This document shows positions 33,841 to 43,409 of a stretch of 64,000 bases of DNA, piece by piece (within the stretch, counting starts at the first letter, position 1; every line of letters begins with the position of its first letter). The stretch is taken from assembly GCA_034933285.1 (NCBI GenBank), contig JAYFNT010000011.1, positions 62,001-126,000 of the forward strand. The letters run 5' to 3'. The translations under genes were made by a program, and so were the position numbers. The DNA comes from RPRC01 sp034933285 (GTDB taxonomy: Bacteria; Desulfobacterota; Desulfuromonadia; Geobacterales; Geobacteraceae). Under the pieces are notes generated by a model. The model had not been told where the DNA came from. It did no database searches and worked only from the letters and a program-made list of their open reading frames with translations.

Positions 33841-35004
33841 ATGGCTTTAGCTGAGCAGGTATATGAATTTTATATCCCATCTATTTCACGCATGGGGATC
33901 GGCGCAGTGAAGGAAGTCGGGGCGAAGGCCAAATATCTCGGCGGCACCAGGGCGCTGCTGGTCACCGACAAGGGATTGTCCAAATCGGGCATGGCCGACC
34001 AGATCAAGAAGCTGCTCGAAGATGCCGGGGTCCCCACAACCATCTTCGACGGGGCTGAACCCAACCCGACCGATATCGATGTCCGCGAGGGCCTGAAAGC
34101 CTACCAGGCCAACAAGTGCGACATAATAGTAACCCTGGGCGGCGGCAGCTCCCACGACACCGGGAAAGGAATCGGCATAGTGGCCAGCAATGGCGGCGAC
34201 ATACGCGAATACGCCGGCATCGACACGGTTGCCAAACCGTTGCCGCCCCTCATCGCCATCAACACCACCGCGGGAACAGCCAGCGAGATGACCCGCTTTG
34301 CCGTCATCACCAACACCGACACCCATGTGAAAATGATCTTCGCCACCCCGCGCATCACCCCGACCATCGCCATAAACGACCCGGTCCTGATGGTGGGAAT
34401 GCCGCCCGCCCTGACCGCTTCCACCGGCATGGACGCCCTTACCCATGCAGTAGAAGCATATGTGGCAGCCCTGATGAACCCGGTTACCGACGCATGCGCT
34501 CTGGCGGCAATAAAGCTGGTGGCTGACTGGCTTCCGGCTGCGGTTGCCAATGGCGACAACCTGGAAGCACGCGACAAGATGGCCTATGCCGAGTACCTGG
34601 CCGGAATGGCCTTCAACAACGCCGGAATCGGCATCGTCCACGCCATGGCCCACCAGCCGGGTGCGCTGCTCAACAAGCCCCACGGTGTCTGCAACGCCAT
34701 CCTGCTGCCGCACGGGTGCGCGTTCAACCTCATCGCCATGCCGAGGCGCTTCGCCGATATTGCCGTCGCCCTGGGAGTCAATACCTGTGGTCTCACGGCA
34801 ATGGAAGCAGCGGAAGCATGCGTCGAAGCCATCAGGAAGCTGTCCAAGATGGTCGGCATACCCGCGGGCCTTTCGGAAATCGGCGTCAAGGAAAGCGACA
34901 TACCGGCATTGTCCGACAATGCCATCAAAGACATCTGCTGCCTGTTCAACCCGCGGAAGATAACCATTGACGACATCCGCAGGATTTACAGGGAAGCGCT
35001 GTAA
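33841..35004 (+). CDS. Iron-containing alcohol dehydrogenase (copy 2)
   Basis: 387 residues, the same length as copy 1 and alignable end to end, including GGGSSHDTGKG, INTTAGTASEMT, DALTHAVEAY, GIVHAMAHQPG and NKPHGVCNA. ATG 33841 follows AAGGAGG. The pair looks like a tandem duplication followed by divergence in the N-terminal 30 residues and the catalytic loop. Two enzymes may have different substrates or form a mixed oligomer. It is downstream of copy 1 under the same sigma-54 promoter. Confidence 0.92.
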   Translation: MALAEQVYEFYIPSISRMGIGAVKEVGAKAKYLGGTRALLVTDKGLSKSGMADQIKKLLEDAGVPTTIFDGAEPNPTDIDVREGLKAYQANKCDIIVTLGGGSSHDTGKGIGIVASNGGDIREYAGIDTVAKPLPPLIAINTTAGTASEMTRFAVITNTDTHVKMIFATPRITPTIAINDPVLMVGMPPALTASTGMDALTHAVEAYVAALMNPVTDACALAAIKLVADWLPAAVANGDNLEARDKMAYAEYLAGMAFNNAGIGIVHAMAHQPGALLNKPHGVCNAILLPHGCAFNLIAMPRRFADIAVALGVNTCGLTAMEAAEACVEAIRKLSKMVGIPAGLSEIGVKESDIPALSDNAIKDICCLFNPRKITIDDIRRIYREAL

Positions 35005-35115
35005 GCAGTGAATTTGATTGATTTGCGCAATGCGGGAGAGGTGCACCGAGCCCCTCCCGGCAGCTCAAAATCAGTTTCCTGTGTTGGTCAAACATGAAAT
35101 GGCGGAGGAAAACTT

Positions 35116-36015
35116 ATGAAAAAACTGTTGATTTTAGCAGTGATGGGCCTGCTGCTTGCCAGACCTGACGTATCCCATGCCGCTGCTTACGCCAGGGACT
35201 ATATACCGCTGCCACCCGGCACATCCCTGTTCTGTTTCTACTTTAACCATGCCAGCGCCAACAAGCTCTACCAGGATGGAAATAAAATCGGCAATGATTT
35301 CAACCAGACCGCAAATGTCGGAATGCTCAGGTATGTCTATTACACCAGCATCGGCAAGTCCCTCTACGGTGACGGTCCCTTTACCATTGACCCCCAATTC
35401 ATCGTGCCCTTCGTCGATGTCAACTTGAGCGGAGACTATGAGGCTTTGAACAACAACCACGAAATCTCCACCACCGGCTTTGCCGATCCCATCGTGCTGT
35501 GCACCTTCTGGTTCATCAACGACCCGAAGGACAAGTTCTGGGTGGGGTTCACCCCCTGGCTGACCCTGCCGGTCGGACAGTACGACAGGGACAGGATCGC
35601 AAACCCGGGCAGCAACCGCTGGGCGTTCAAACCGGAGATCGGGGTGGTAAAAGGCATAGGGGAAAAGGCCTATCTGGACTTGATCCTGGGCGGGGAATTC
35701 TACTCAGACAATGATGAATACCTGGGAAACAGCAAGCTGGAGCAGGATCCCACCATTCAGGCGGAAGCGCACCTGAGTTACGACATCACCAAGCAGTGGG
35801 CGATTTCGCTGGATTACTATTACGTCTATGGCGGCGAAACCAAAGTTGACGGCGCCTGGCAGAACAACTCGCAGAGCAATCACGGCCTGGGCCTGACCCT
35901 GTTCTGGCTGGTCGGGAGCAACAACCAGCTGCTGATCTCCTACCGGGATGATTTTTCAGTCAAGAGCGGTGCAGGCACCAATACCGTCGGCTTCCGCTGG
36001 GCATACTTCTTCTGA
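35116..36015 (+). CDS. Outer-membrane beta-barrel protein (phenol MetA-pathway/SphA-like)
   Basis: 299 residues. Residues 1-23 form a signal peptide ending SHAAA. The mature protein alternates amphipathic strands and ends in FRWAYFF, the aromatic C-terminus that Bam recognises. It resembles the MetA-pathway phenol-degradation or alkanoate transporter family (Phenol_MetA_deg), whose members are thought to pass hydrophobic or small organic substrates through the outer membrane. Position at the end of the adh operon suggests it admits the alcohol. A terminator follows. Confidence 0.75.
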   Translation: MKKLLILAVMGLLLARPDVSHAAAYARDYIPLPPGTSLFCFYFNHASANKLYQDGNKIGNDFNQTANVGMLRYVYYTSIGKSLYGDGPFTIDPQFIVPFVDVNLSGDYEALNNNHEISTTGFADPIVLCTFWFINDPKDKFWVGFTPWLTLPVGQYDRDRIANPGSNRWAFKPEIGVVKGIGEKAYLDLILGGEFYSDNDEYLGNSKLEQDPTIQAEAHLSYDITKQWAISLDYYYVYGGETKVDGAWQNNSQSNHGLGLTLFWLVGSNNQLLISYRDDFSVKSGAGTNTVGFRWAYFF

Positions 36016-36088
36016 CAAACACGTCCAACAGCTGAAAACGGCATCTCTGTTAAATAGCCGTTTACCGAAGATCCTCCTTCTCGGTATC

Positions 36089-36115
36089 GGGGCGCTGTAA
36101 GCGCCCCTTTTTTTT
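36089..36115 (+). terminator. Intrinsic terminator of the alcohol dehydrogenase operon
   Basis: GGGGCGC (36089-36095), loop TGTAA, GCGCCCC (36101-36107), then eight T. Confidence 0.92.
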
Positions 36116-36201
36116 GCATGAACGGCAAAACCCGCAAAAACTTGAGCCGGAAGCTCCTTCTCCCGGCGGAAAATTCAACTCGTCCGGCAGCAAAAAACAG
36201 G

Positions 36202-36229
36202 TTGACATATACTGTTTTTCGTATATATT
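36202..36229 (+). promoter_or_regulatory. Sigma-70 promoter with an embedded operator palindrome
   Basis: TTGACA (36202-36207), a 16-bp spacer and TATATT (36224-36229). Inside the spacer, ATATAC (36206-36211) and GTATAT (36220-36225) form an inverted repeat with 8 bp between them. A bound dimer would block RNA polymerase. ArsR/SmtB- or BigR-type repressors that sense persulfide often use such sites, but no regulator gene is next to it. Confidence 0.65.
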
Positions 36230-36307
36230 GAAAACTATATGTGCTTGCGGGAGCATACAACCTCGCGAATACACACGATATCACACGTCATTACCCGGAG
36301 GAATGTC

Positions 36308-38776
36308 ATGGCCAGATACCTTATTGTAGGCGGCGTAGCAGCAGGAATGTCGGCAGCGACACGTTTGAGAAGGCTGGAAGAAAAAGCCAAGATAATCGTT
36401 TTCGAGCGAGGCGAGCATGTCTCATACGCCAACTGCGGCCTCCCCTATTACGTTGGTAACACCATAAGCGAAAGGGATCGGCTCCTGGTCCAGACCCCGG
36501 AAGGGTTCAAAAACCTGTTCAACATCGAAGTTCGTACCAAAAACGAGGTATTGTCCGTCCATCCCGGAACGAAAAGCATCCGCGTGAAGGACCTGTTATC
36601 GGGCCGGGAGTACGAGGAAACCTACGACAAGCTGCTTCTGGCCCCGGGAGGATCCCCGGTGAAGCCAACCATCCCGGGCTCGGACCACCCGGCGATCCAC
36701 ACCCTCTGGACCATCCCCGATTCGGACCGGATCCGCGCCATGGTCGACAACGGCAGGGTGAAAAGCGCGCTGGTGGTAGGCGCGGGTTTCATCGGCCTGG
36801 AAATGGCGGAAAACCTCCATGCCCGCAGCATAAACGTGACGGTAGTGGAAATGGCGAACCAGGCCATGAACGTCATCGATTACGAGATGGCGGCCATGGT
36901 GCACCGCGAACTGCGCATGCAGAAGGTCGGGCTTTACCTGGAAGACGGGGTGGCAAAATTCGAGCCGTTAGCGAACGGCGGCGTAAAGGCCATCCTCTCC
37001 AGCGGGAGAACAGTCGAGGCGGACCTGGTGCTCCTCTCCATCGGCGTCAAGCCAAACACCGGCTTCATCGCCGATTCAGGGATCGGGCTCGGCCCCAAAG
37101 GCCACATCGTTGTCGACGAATTTCTCAGGACCGGCGATAAAAACATCTATGCCGCGGGAGACGCCATCGAAGTGCTCCATCCCCTAACCAACCAGAAGAC
37201 CGCCATCCCCCTTGCCGGACCGGCCAACAAGCAGGGGCGCATCGTGGCGGACAACATGTGCGGAAAAAACGCGCATACTTACTGCGGCACCATGGGGACT
37301 GCAATCGCCAAGGTTTTCGACCTGACCGTTGGCATGACCGGCGCCTCGGAAAAACTCTGCAGATCGAAAAACATTCCCTGTGACTCGGTGGTGATTCACC
37401 CCAACGACAGCGCCGGTTATTACCCGGGCGCCATGAAAATGTGCCTGAAGCTGGTGTACTCCCCCGAGACCAGGTTGGTGCTCGGCGCGCAGGCAACCGG
37501 CTACGACGGCGTGGACAAGCGCATCGACGTCATCGCCACCGCCATCAAGGGAAACATGACCGTGGATAACCTGGCCGAGATCGAGCATGCCTATGCTCCC
37601 CCCTATTCATCGGCAAAAGACCCGGTCAACATGGCCGGCTTCGTTGCCCAGAATGTCCTGGACGGACTGGTCAGGAGCATCTCCTGGGATGAGGTGGAGC
37701 AGTTGGACAAGGAAGAGCTGCTCCTGCTGGATGTGCGCACCCCGGCTGAGTTCGCCACCGGCGGCATGCCCGGCGCAGTCCATATCCCCCTCGCGGAACT
37801 GCGCGACCGGGTCGACGAAGTCCCGCGCGACCGGAAGATAATAGTCTACTGCAAGGTCGGGCACATCGCCTATAACGCAGCGCGGGTACTGGCAGCGCAC
37901 GGTTTCGACAACGTCTTCAACCTTTCCGGGGGTTATGAAACCTGGCATCTCGCCACCGGCCCCCAGGAATCGGCCCCGGCAACTGTTAACGCCCATGCCC
38001 CTGAAACGGAAAAAGCAATGACAACGTCGAACCCACCAGAAAAATCGTCGAGAACCATCGAAATCAACGCCTGTGGCCTTCAGTGCCCCGGACCGGTCAT
38101 GCGGCTCAAGCAGGAGATGGACGCCCTAGCCCCCGGCGAAGCGGTCTCCATCACCGCAAGCGATCCGGGCTTCCTGAACGACGCGCCTTCCTGGGCAAGG
38201 GCCACAGGCAACATGGTGCGCAACATCGGCGTGGAAAAGGGAATCGTGAAGGCCGTCATAGAAAAGGGTTCCCCGGAAACCGGCCCGACGCCGGCAGTTG
38301 CCGGAAACGACAAGACCATCGTCGTCTTCTCCGGCGACCTGGACAAGGTCATCGCCAGTTTCGTGATCGCCAACGGCGCACTGGCCATGGGGCGCAAGGT
38401 GACCATGTTCTTCACTTTCTGGGGCCTGAACGCCCTGCGCAGGAATGAAAAGGCGGGCGGTCTCGGCAAGAACCTGGTGGAGAAAGCGTTCGGCTGGATG
38501 ATGCCGCGCGGGAGCAGGAAGCTCGCCCTGTCCCGGATGAGCATGGGAGGCATGGGCGGGATGATGATCAGGGGAATCATGAAGCGCAAGCACGTACCGG
38601 CGCTGGAAGAGATGATGGCCGTGGCCATCAGGGGCGGCGCAACCATCGTTGCCTGCCAGATGTCCATGGACCTGATGGGCATCCGCAGGGAGGAACTCAT
38701 CGACGGCATCCAGGTCGGCGGGGTCGCCTCCTACCTGGAAGCCTCGGAAAAGGCGGACAATAACCTGTTCATCTGA
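36308..38776 (+). CDS. Four-domain persulfide/CoA-disulfide reductase fusion (reductase-rhodanese-TusA-DsrE)
   Basis: 822 residues from ATG 36308, after GGAGGAATGTC; the longer frame covers the promoter. Domain 1 (1-440) is an FAD/NADH disulfide reductase with GGVAAGMSAA and the single redox C43 in SYANCGLPYY, as in CoA-disulfide and persulfide reductases. Domain 2 (about 455-560) is a rhodanese with active-site C515 in VYCKVGH. Domain 3 (about 580-660) is TusA-like with C589 and C593 (CGLQCPGP). Domain 4 (about 675-822) is DsrE-like with methionine-rich stretches. The chain could pass sulfane sulfur from rhodanese through TusA and DsrE to the flavin, reducing it to sulfide. Many relatives stop after rhodanese, so the full fusion is notable. 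A repressor-like operator precedes it. Confidence 0.88.
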   Translation: MARYLIVGGVAAGMSAATRLRRLEEKAKIIVFERGEHVSYANCGLPYYVGNTISERDRLLVQTPEGFKNLFNIEVRTKNEVLSVHPGTKSIRVKDLLSGREYEETYDKLLLAPGGSPVKPTIPGSDHPAIHTLWTIPDSDRIRAMVDNGRVKSALVVGAGFIGLEMAENLHARSINVTVVEMANQAMNVIDYEMAAMVHRELRMQKVGLYLEDGVAKFEPLANGGVKAILSSGRTVEADLVLLSIGVKPNTGFIADSGIGLGPKGHIVVDEFLRTGDKNIYAAGDAIEVLHPLTNQKTAIPLAGPANKQGRIVADNMCGKNAHTYCGTMGTAIAKVFDLTVGMTGASEKLCRSKNIPCDSVVIHPNDSAGYYPGAMKMCLKLVYSPETRLVLGAQATGYDGVDKRIDVIATAIKGNMTVDNLAEIEHAYAPPYSSAKDPVNMAGFVAQNVLDGLVRSISWDEVEQLDKEELLLLDVRTPAEFATGGMPGAVHIPLAELRDRVDEVPRDRKIIVYCKVGHIAYNAARVLAAHGFDNVFNLSGGYETWHLATGPQESAPATVNAHAPETEKAMTTSNPPEKSSRTIEINACGLQCPGPVMRLKQEMDALAPGEAVSITASDPGFLNDAPSWARATGNMVRNIGVEKGIVKAVIEKGSPETGPTPAVAGNDKTIVVFSGDLDKVIASFVIANGALAMGRKVTMFFTFWGLNALRRNEKAGGLGKNLVEKAFGWMMPRGSRKLALSRMSMGGMGGMMIRGIMKRKHVPALEEMMAVAIRGGATIVACQMSMDLMGIRREELIDGIQVGGVASYLEASEKADNNLFI

Positions 38777-38848
38777 AAGTCGACTGCCTGCGGTTTCGTG
38801 GAATGTTGAGGAGATATGGGTTGCAGCCCGAAACAGGGCTGTGCATTC

Positions 38849-38901
38849 AAACCCGCAAGTGCCGGGGGGAGCAAATCGCTCCCCCCGGCACTTGCGGGTT
38901 T
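38849..38901. terminator. Very strong bidirectional hairpin between convergent genes
   Basis: A 24-bp perfect stem: 38849-38872 pairs with 38878-38901 around the loop AAATC. It lies between the reductase fusion and the minus-strand thioesterase gene and probably terminates both, although the T-tracts are short. Confidence 0.85.
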
Positions 38902-38920
38902 CTCTTCCCGGCTGTGAGCG

Positions 38921-39310
38921 TCATTTCTCAAGGACGTGCTTTTCAAGAACGAAGCAGGTGAAGATTCCGGAGAACACCTTTGTCCCGGCTTCATCGACAC
39001 CCTCCACCTCGACACGATGCTTCTTCCCGCCGATTTCCGCAACCTTTGCTTCAAGCGTAACGGCATCGCCGCATTTCGTCGGCTTCAGAAACCTGACCTC
39101 AGCGGAACCGAGCACAACATTGGGATCGTTGACCGCCGCCATTGCCGCGAAATCTGCGGCGCCGAAGATAAAACCGCCATGCACGAGCTGGTGAGCGTCG
39201 GCGACCATTTCCGGGATGGTGTCCAGCTTTACAACGGCCTTGCCCTCATCGACAGAGATTATTTGCCCGCAAAGCGACCGGTTTATGGCCAAATGCGTAT
39301 TGAGTTCCAT
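38921..39310 (-). CDS. PaaI-type hotdog thioesterase
   Basis: 129 residues from ATG 39310, after AAGGAGAC; the longer frame from 39412 is unsupported. A hotdog fold is suggested by HQLVHGGFIFGAADFAA (the helix and catalytic region), followed by strand EVRFLKPTKCGDAVTLEAKV. Members hydrolyse acyl-CoA thioesters, often aromatic ones. No CoA pathway is nearby. It converges on the reductase fusion. Confidence 0.8.
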   Translation of the reverse strand: MELNTHLAINRSLCGQIISVDEGKAVVKLDTIPEMVADAHQLVHGGFIFGAADFAAMAAVNDPNVVLGSAEVRFLKPTKCGDAVTLEAKVAEIGGKKHRVEVEGVDEAGTKVFSGIFTCFVLEKHVLEK

Positions 39311-39456
39311 TTTTTCGTCTCCTTCTGGGTCTTCAGGGATAGCATTAATGTTCGGGGCAGTGAAGTTGCAGCTTTGGGCCCATATTCTGCCAGAAAACGC
39401 TTCAATTTTCACCCCCCATTTCAGTGAAAGTTTCCGGCAGCAAGAACAGGCAGGCC

Positions 39457-40875
39457 TTATCTTGTCAGGAGCAGCGCCTGGTCCAGGTCGGCAATGGTAT
39501 CAGACGGATGCTCGCCCCCCACGCACAGGCGGACCATGTTCGGCAGGATGCCTGCCAGCGAACGCGCTTCATCTCCCTGCTGCTGATGGGTTGAAATGGA
39601 CGGGATGGTGGCGACGCTCTTGATGCGGCCCAGGTCCGTGGCCCGCCAGATCCGCTGCAGGCCGTCGAAGAACTTGCGGGCGTTTTCCGCCCCCCCCTTG
39701 ACGCAGAACGACAGCAGGTGGCCGTAGCGGTTGACCGGTTTGCCGTAGTGCTCGTCGTATTCCGCATCCACCAGCCACATGTACCTGCTGGCCAGTTCGT
39801 GCAGCGGGTGGTTGGGCAGGCCCAGGTACTGGACGTTTTCCACACGTGGATGCCCTTCCAGGAACCGGGCGACTTCCATGGCGTTCCGGCTCAACATGTC
39901 CATCTTGGAGCGCAGGGTCCGCATGTCGTTCAGGGTCATCACCGCCTGCAGGGGATGGAGGTTAGGGCCGAAATCGCGGTTCTGCAGGTACTTGATGTGC
40001 AACGAGAAATCGTTCTTCAACCGGTCATCGTTGATGTTTGTGACCAGGTTCTTGCGGGCGATGACGGCACCGCAGACACCGAAGCCACTGCTGGTGAGGC
40101 TCTTGGTTGCGGATTGCACCACGATATCAGCGCCGTGGCAGATCGGACGGAGCAGCGCAGGCGTGGCAATGGTGGAGTCTACTATCAACGGCAGGTTGTT
40201 GCTGTGGGCAAGGTCGGCAACAGCCTTGATATCGAAGAATCCGAGTTGGGGATTGCTGGGAAGTTCACCATAGAGGAAACGGGTATGGGCATCGATCTTC
40301 GATGCCCATTCATCCAGGTTGGTGGCGTCCAGCACCCAGCGGCATTCGATGTTCTGCTCCTGCATCAGGCGGACCGAAAACTGCTGGTACGTCCCGCCGT
40401 AGCACTGGACCGTGGCGACGAAGTTCCTCTTTTCATTTACGTCATCCTGAATTTTCAGGAAAGGATGCACGGCCGTCATGATGGCCGCCATTCCCGAAGA
40501 GGTGGAGCAGCAGGAAGTCACCCCGTCGTACCCGTATCCTTCCAAGAGGGCTAGGGTCCATTCGTAATAGTAGGTGGAGGGATTGGCGATGCGCGAGTAG
40601 CACCAGGTGGGGATCTTGTAGGCCAGGGCCGCGGCCATCTCGTCAGAGTCGCGATAGGCCTGGGCGGTGCTCATGAAGATCGGCTCGATGATCGAACCCT
40701 GGTAGTCGTCTATGGCGTCCCTGACCGTGTACAGTCCGTGCACCGCAATGGTATCGAACTTCCACTTCTTCACCACCTCGCGGATATATTTCTCGCGATC
40801 GGCCAGGTAGATGTTGTTACGGTCGATATAGCGCTGCATCCCTTCTGTGATTTCCACATCGTCGGCAGGTGCCAT
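39457..40875 (-). CDS. Cys/Met-metabolism PLP-dependent enzyme, long form
   Basis: 472 residues, longer than the usual 390-430. The PLP lysine is in SATKSLTSSG, with DSTIATP before it. A distinctive N-terminus (about 60 residues, DNAIYLADREKYIREVVKKWKFD-like) precedes the family core. The family includes O-acetylhomoserine sulfhydrylase, cystathionine gamma-synthase and methionine gamma-lyase. Without their substrate-specific residues in clear alignment I call only the family. It could add sulfide to an activated homoserine, fitting with the neighbouring sulfur fusion gene. Confidence 0.82.
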   Translation of the reverse strand: MAPADDVEITEGMQRYIDRNNIYLADREKYIREVVKKWKFDTIAVHGLYTVRDAIDDYQGSIIEPIFMSTAQAYRDSDEMAAALAYKIPTWCYSRIANPSTYYYEWTLALLEGYGYDGVTSCCSTSSGMAAIMTAVHPFLKIQDDVNEKRNFVATVQCYGGTYQQFSVRLMQEQNIECRWVLDATNLDEWASKIDAHTRFLYGELPSNPQLGFFDIKAVADLAHSNNLPLIVDSTIATPALLRPICHGADIVVQSATKSLTSSGFGVCGAVIARKNLVTNINDDRLKNDFSLHIKYLQNRDFGPNLHPLQAVMTLNDMRTLRSKMDMLSRNAMEVARFLEGHPRVENVQYLGLPNHPLHELASRYMWLVDAEYDEHYGKPVNRYGHLLSFCVKGGAENARKFFDGLQRIWRATDLGRIKSVATIPSISTHQQQGDEARSLAGILPNMVRLCVGGEHPSDTIADLDQALLLTR

Positions 40876-41041
40876 CTCGCTCTCCTTGACGGTATTCGTT
40901 ACCCTGGCTTGAATTTGGCTGAAAGGTACATTGCAATGATCAGGATATCTTTTCTTCGCGCCGAGTCAACCGTGGATGGAATATCGAAGGAGCTGAATTA
41001 TGACAGAAGGATATTCATGGAGACTCCCCATGCTCCATATG

Positions 41042-42244
41042 TCATGAGGTGAAAACGTCTTTCATTTCCGCTGCAAGTGTATCGCGGTGGACCTCTTGAA
41101 TATCAGGACCGGCCGACATCGTCATCCATGCCATCTCATACTGTTGCCGGGCAAGTTCAAAATTGTTCAGAACCTTGTAAATCCGGGCCGCATTCCAGTA
41201 TGGGAAGGGGTTGTCCCGAAAAATCGCGGTTGCGGTCGCAAAACGCTCGATCGCCTCGGGATAACGTTTATGGATGTACTCCTTGATGCCTTGGGCGAAG
41301 GTCTTGTCGGCGACAGTCTTGATGACTGACGGCAGGAAAACTCGTACCCGGCTTCCTCGGGCCGACTGCAATTCAATGTTTCCCTCATCTGCAAGAGCGT
41401 CGACAATTCTCATCCCCTGTTCCAGAGTCTCCCGATATGCGGCCTCCTGGCAACCAGCTCCGGCCCTGTTCGATTTCAGCATGTCGAACATGACATCCTG
41501 GAAATGGTGTCCAGCCAAAAAGGCGGCAATAGCTTCATACTGCCGTGCCCGGGGGACCTTGTCAGCCTGGAGGCTGAAATACTCCCGCACGATTTCGGCG
41601 CTGTGAAGCGCAAGCCTCAACAGGTTTCGCCAGTCATATTGGTCGAAGCTCGCCAGCCGACGGAGAATTTCTTCCTGTCCGGCAATGGTTACTTCATCAT
41701 CGAATGCAGGGATTTGCTTCTCCAGCATTCTCTTTCGCAGTTCTGCAAAAAAGACTTTCCCGCGCTCCTCCGAAGCCTTTTTCAGTATCAGCCGCACAGC
41801 AGGGCGGTGCTGCTCGTACGGGTATGATTCCTCACCCTGTATCAGAAAACCGGTTTCGGCGGTTATCTCTCTCAGAAGTTCGATCGGGAAGCAGAACACA
41901 TGATGCATCCCCGTCGATTCCGCGCCATATACCCATTGCAGGGCCGCCTCCCGCGCAACCCTGCCTCCGGCGAGAAACACTTCGAAAGTGCGCTCGATGT
42001 CGGGAGTTTCCAGCCTGAGCATGCCTCCCGGTCGCAGCACCCTGAAGCATTCCGCCAGGAAGTACCTGCTTTTGAAGAAACCGAGGTGCTCGATCAGTTG
42101 AGACGCCACTATCGAATCGACCGTGGACGATGCAAACTGCAGGTCAAGGGCATCCATCCTCACATCTGCGAGTGAATCGATGCCAGCGTCGACATTAAGA
42201 TACCCATCCAGGTACTTATGACCGCAGCCGATGTTCAGTTTCAC
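41042..42244 (-). CDS. SAM-dependent methyltransferase with C-terminal TPR region
   Basis: 400 residues. The class I methyltransferase part (1-160) has motif I LNIGCGHKYLDGYLNVD, then AECFRVLRPGGMLRLETPD. Residues 160-300 are helical and of unknown type. Residues 300-400 hold TPR-like helices (FAQGIKEYIHKRYPEAIERF, YWNAARIYKVLNNFELARQQYEMAW). The start is 3 bp from the radical SAM stop, so it is the third gene of the Kunitz operon. It may methylate the precursor protein or a pathway intermediate, and the TPR part may hold the substrate. Confidence 0.8.
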   Translation of the reverse strand: MKLNIGCGHKYLDGYLNVDAGIDSLADVRMDALDLQFASSTVDSIVASQLIEHLGFFKSRYFLAECFRVLRPGGMLRLETPDIERTFEVFLAGGRVAREAALQWVYGAESTGMHHVFCFPIELLREITAETGFLIQGEESYPYEQHRPAVRLILKKASEERGKVFFAELRKRMLEKQIPAFDDEVTIAGQEEILRRLASFDQYDWRNLLRLALHSAEIVREYFSLQADKVPRARQYEAIAAFLAGHHFQDVMFDMLKSNRAGAGCQEAAYRETLEQGMRIVDALADEGNIELQSARGSRVRVFLPSVIKTVADKTFAQGIKEYIHKRYPEAIERFATATAIFRDNPFPYWNAARIYKVLNNFELARQQYEMAWMTMSAGPDIQEVHRDTLAAEMKDVFTS

Positions 42245-42247
42245 CGT

Positions 42248-43396
42248 CTACCTGTTTCCAAGAAAGGATCGCCGCAGTAGCCGGCCCTCTCTGTTGCGTG
42301 TAAAAGTGTTGACCCGGCGTTTCATGCGCAGCATGAGCCGGTAAAGGGGATTGCGCAGCTCGTCCCGGAACAGACGCTTCTCGAGTCGGTTGAAGCAGTA
42401 GGGATCGTTGTGGAATTTCCCGGTCTTCATAAGCGACATTTCATTGCATCCGCCCTTGCACTCCGCCAGGTGAGAGCAGTCCATGCAGTTTTGACCAGCG
42501 TCGGCAGGTTTGAAATCCCTCGAATAGGAAAATGTTTCTCCACTGTTCCACAAGTCGTATACCGACATCTGCCGGACGTTCCCCTCTATCGTGGAGTCGT
42601 CCATGGAGAGGCAGCCCTTGATGTTGCCGTTGCTTTGGATGCCGATCACCGTGACTCCTGCCTGGCAGCCTGTCCATTGCGGGGCCAGCGATATGTTGTC
42701 CAGCATCAGGGAATTATATCCCATATCATGTGCGCCGATGACCGGCATGACCCTCACCGGATATTTCCTGCGTGTTGAAGCTATGAACAGGCCGGTTGCG
42801 TAAAACTCCTCCTCGTCCAGCAGCAGTTCCCGGGGGAATCTCTTTCCTTCGGCCCCCGCCACCTGGATCTGCCAGGCGATGTCCTGACCGAGCAGCTTTT
42901 CGCGGATATCCGAGAGCTCGTTGATGTTCAACTTGTGAACCGTTGTGATGACACTGACCGGAAGTCCTTCGGCCTTGGCTTCCCGGATGAACTCCCAGGT
43001 TTTTGCCCAGGCGCCTTTCTGCCCGCGAATCCGGTCGTGAATTTCAAGGTCTGCTGCATCGATGCTCACCGCAAGAGCCCGTGGGGCAAGGTCTCTCAGC
43101 CGTGAAAAAGTGTCGCCGCTCGTTATTGTGCCGTTGGTGATGACCGACAGTTCCATGCCGAGTTCACGGATAAGGCGGGCTATCTGCCAGAAGTCCGGGC
43201 GCAGGAGCGGTTCCCCTCCCATGAGGGCTATGCCGAGGCAGCCGGTCCTTTTCAGGTCGTGGCACAGGCTAACCGCTTCGGAGGTCGACAGCTCATCGCT
43301 CCGCCTGCCTCCGGCGCTGGAACCACAGTGGATGCAGTTCAGATTACAGGCGAGGGTGAACTCCCAGACTGCGCATTCAAGGGAATAGGCTTTCAT
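42248..43396 (-). CDS. Radical SAM/SPASM enzyme of the Kunitz operon
   Basis: 382 residues from ATG 43396, 13 bp after the Kunitz stop; the longer frame from 43498 would overlap that gene. The radical SAM cluster is C17-x3-C21-x2-C24 (CNLNCIHC) and the GGEP motif is at about 60-63. A SPASM domain supplies two auxiliary clusters: C244, GX4C to C262, then C304-x2-C307-x5-C313-x3-C317, and C334. This arrangement is typical of peptide-modifying enzymes such as sactionine or thioether synthases and PqqE. The neighbouring substrate would be the cysteine-containing tail of the Kunitz protein. Confidence 0.88.
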   Translation of the reverse strand: MKAYSLECAVWEFTLACNLNCIHCGSSAGGRRSDELSTSEAVSLCHDLKRTGCLGIALMGGEPLLRPDFWQIARLIRELGMELSVITNGTITSGDTFSRLRDLAPRALAVSIDAADLEIHDRIRGQKGAWAKTWEFIREAKAEGLPVSVITTVHKLNINELSDIREKLLGQDIAWQIQVAGAEGKRFPRELLLDEEEFYATGLFIASTRRKYPVRVMPVIGAHDMGYNSLMLDNISLAPQWTGCQAGVTVIGIQSNGNIKGCLSMDDSTIEGNVRQMSVYDLWNSGETFSYSRDFKPADAGQNCMDCSHLAECKGGCNEMSLMKTGKFHNDPYCFNRLEKRLFRDELRNPLYRLMLRMKRRVNTFTRNREGRLLRRSFLGNR

Positions 43397-43409
43397 AATC
43401 CAATACGGC

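Noticed and set aside
40991..41045. A 15-codon frame with AAGGAG before its ATG near 41000
   Set aside because: Too short, ends against the methyltransferase gene, and its composition is that of intergenic DNA.
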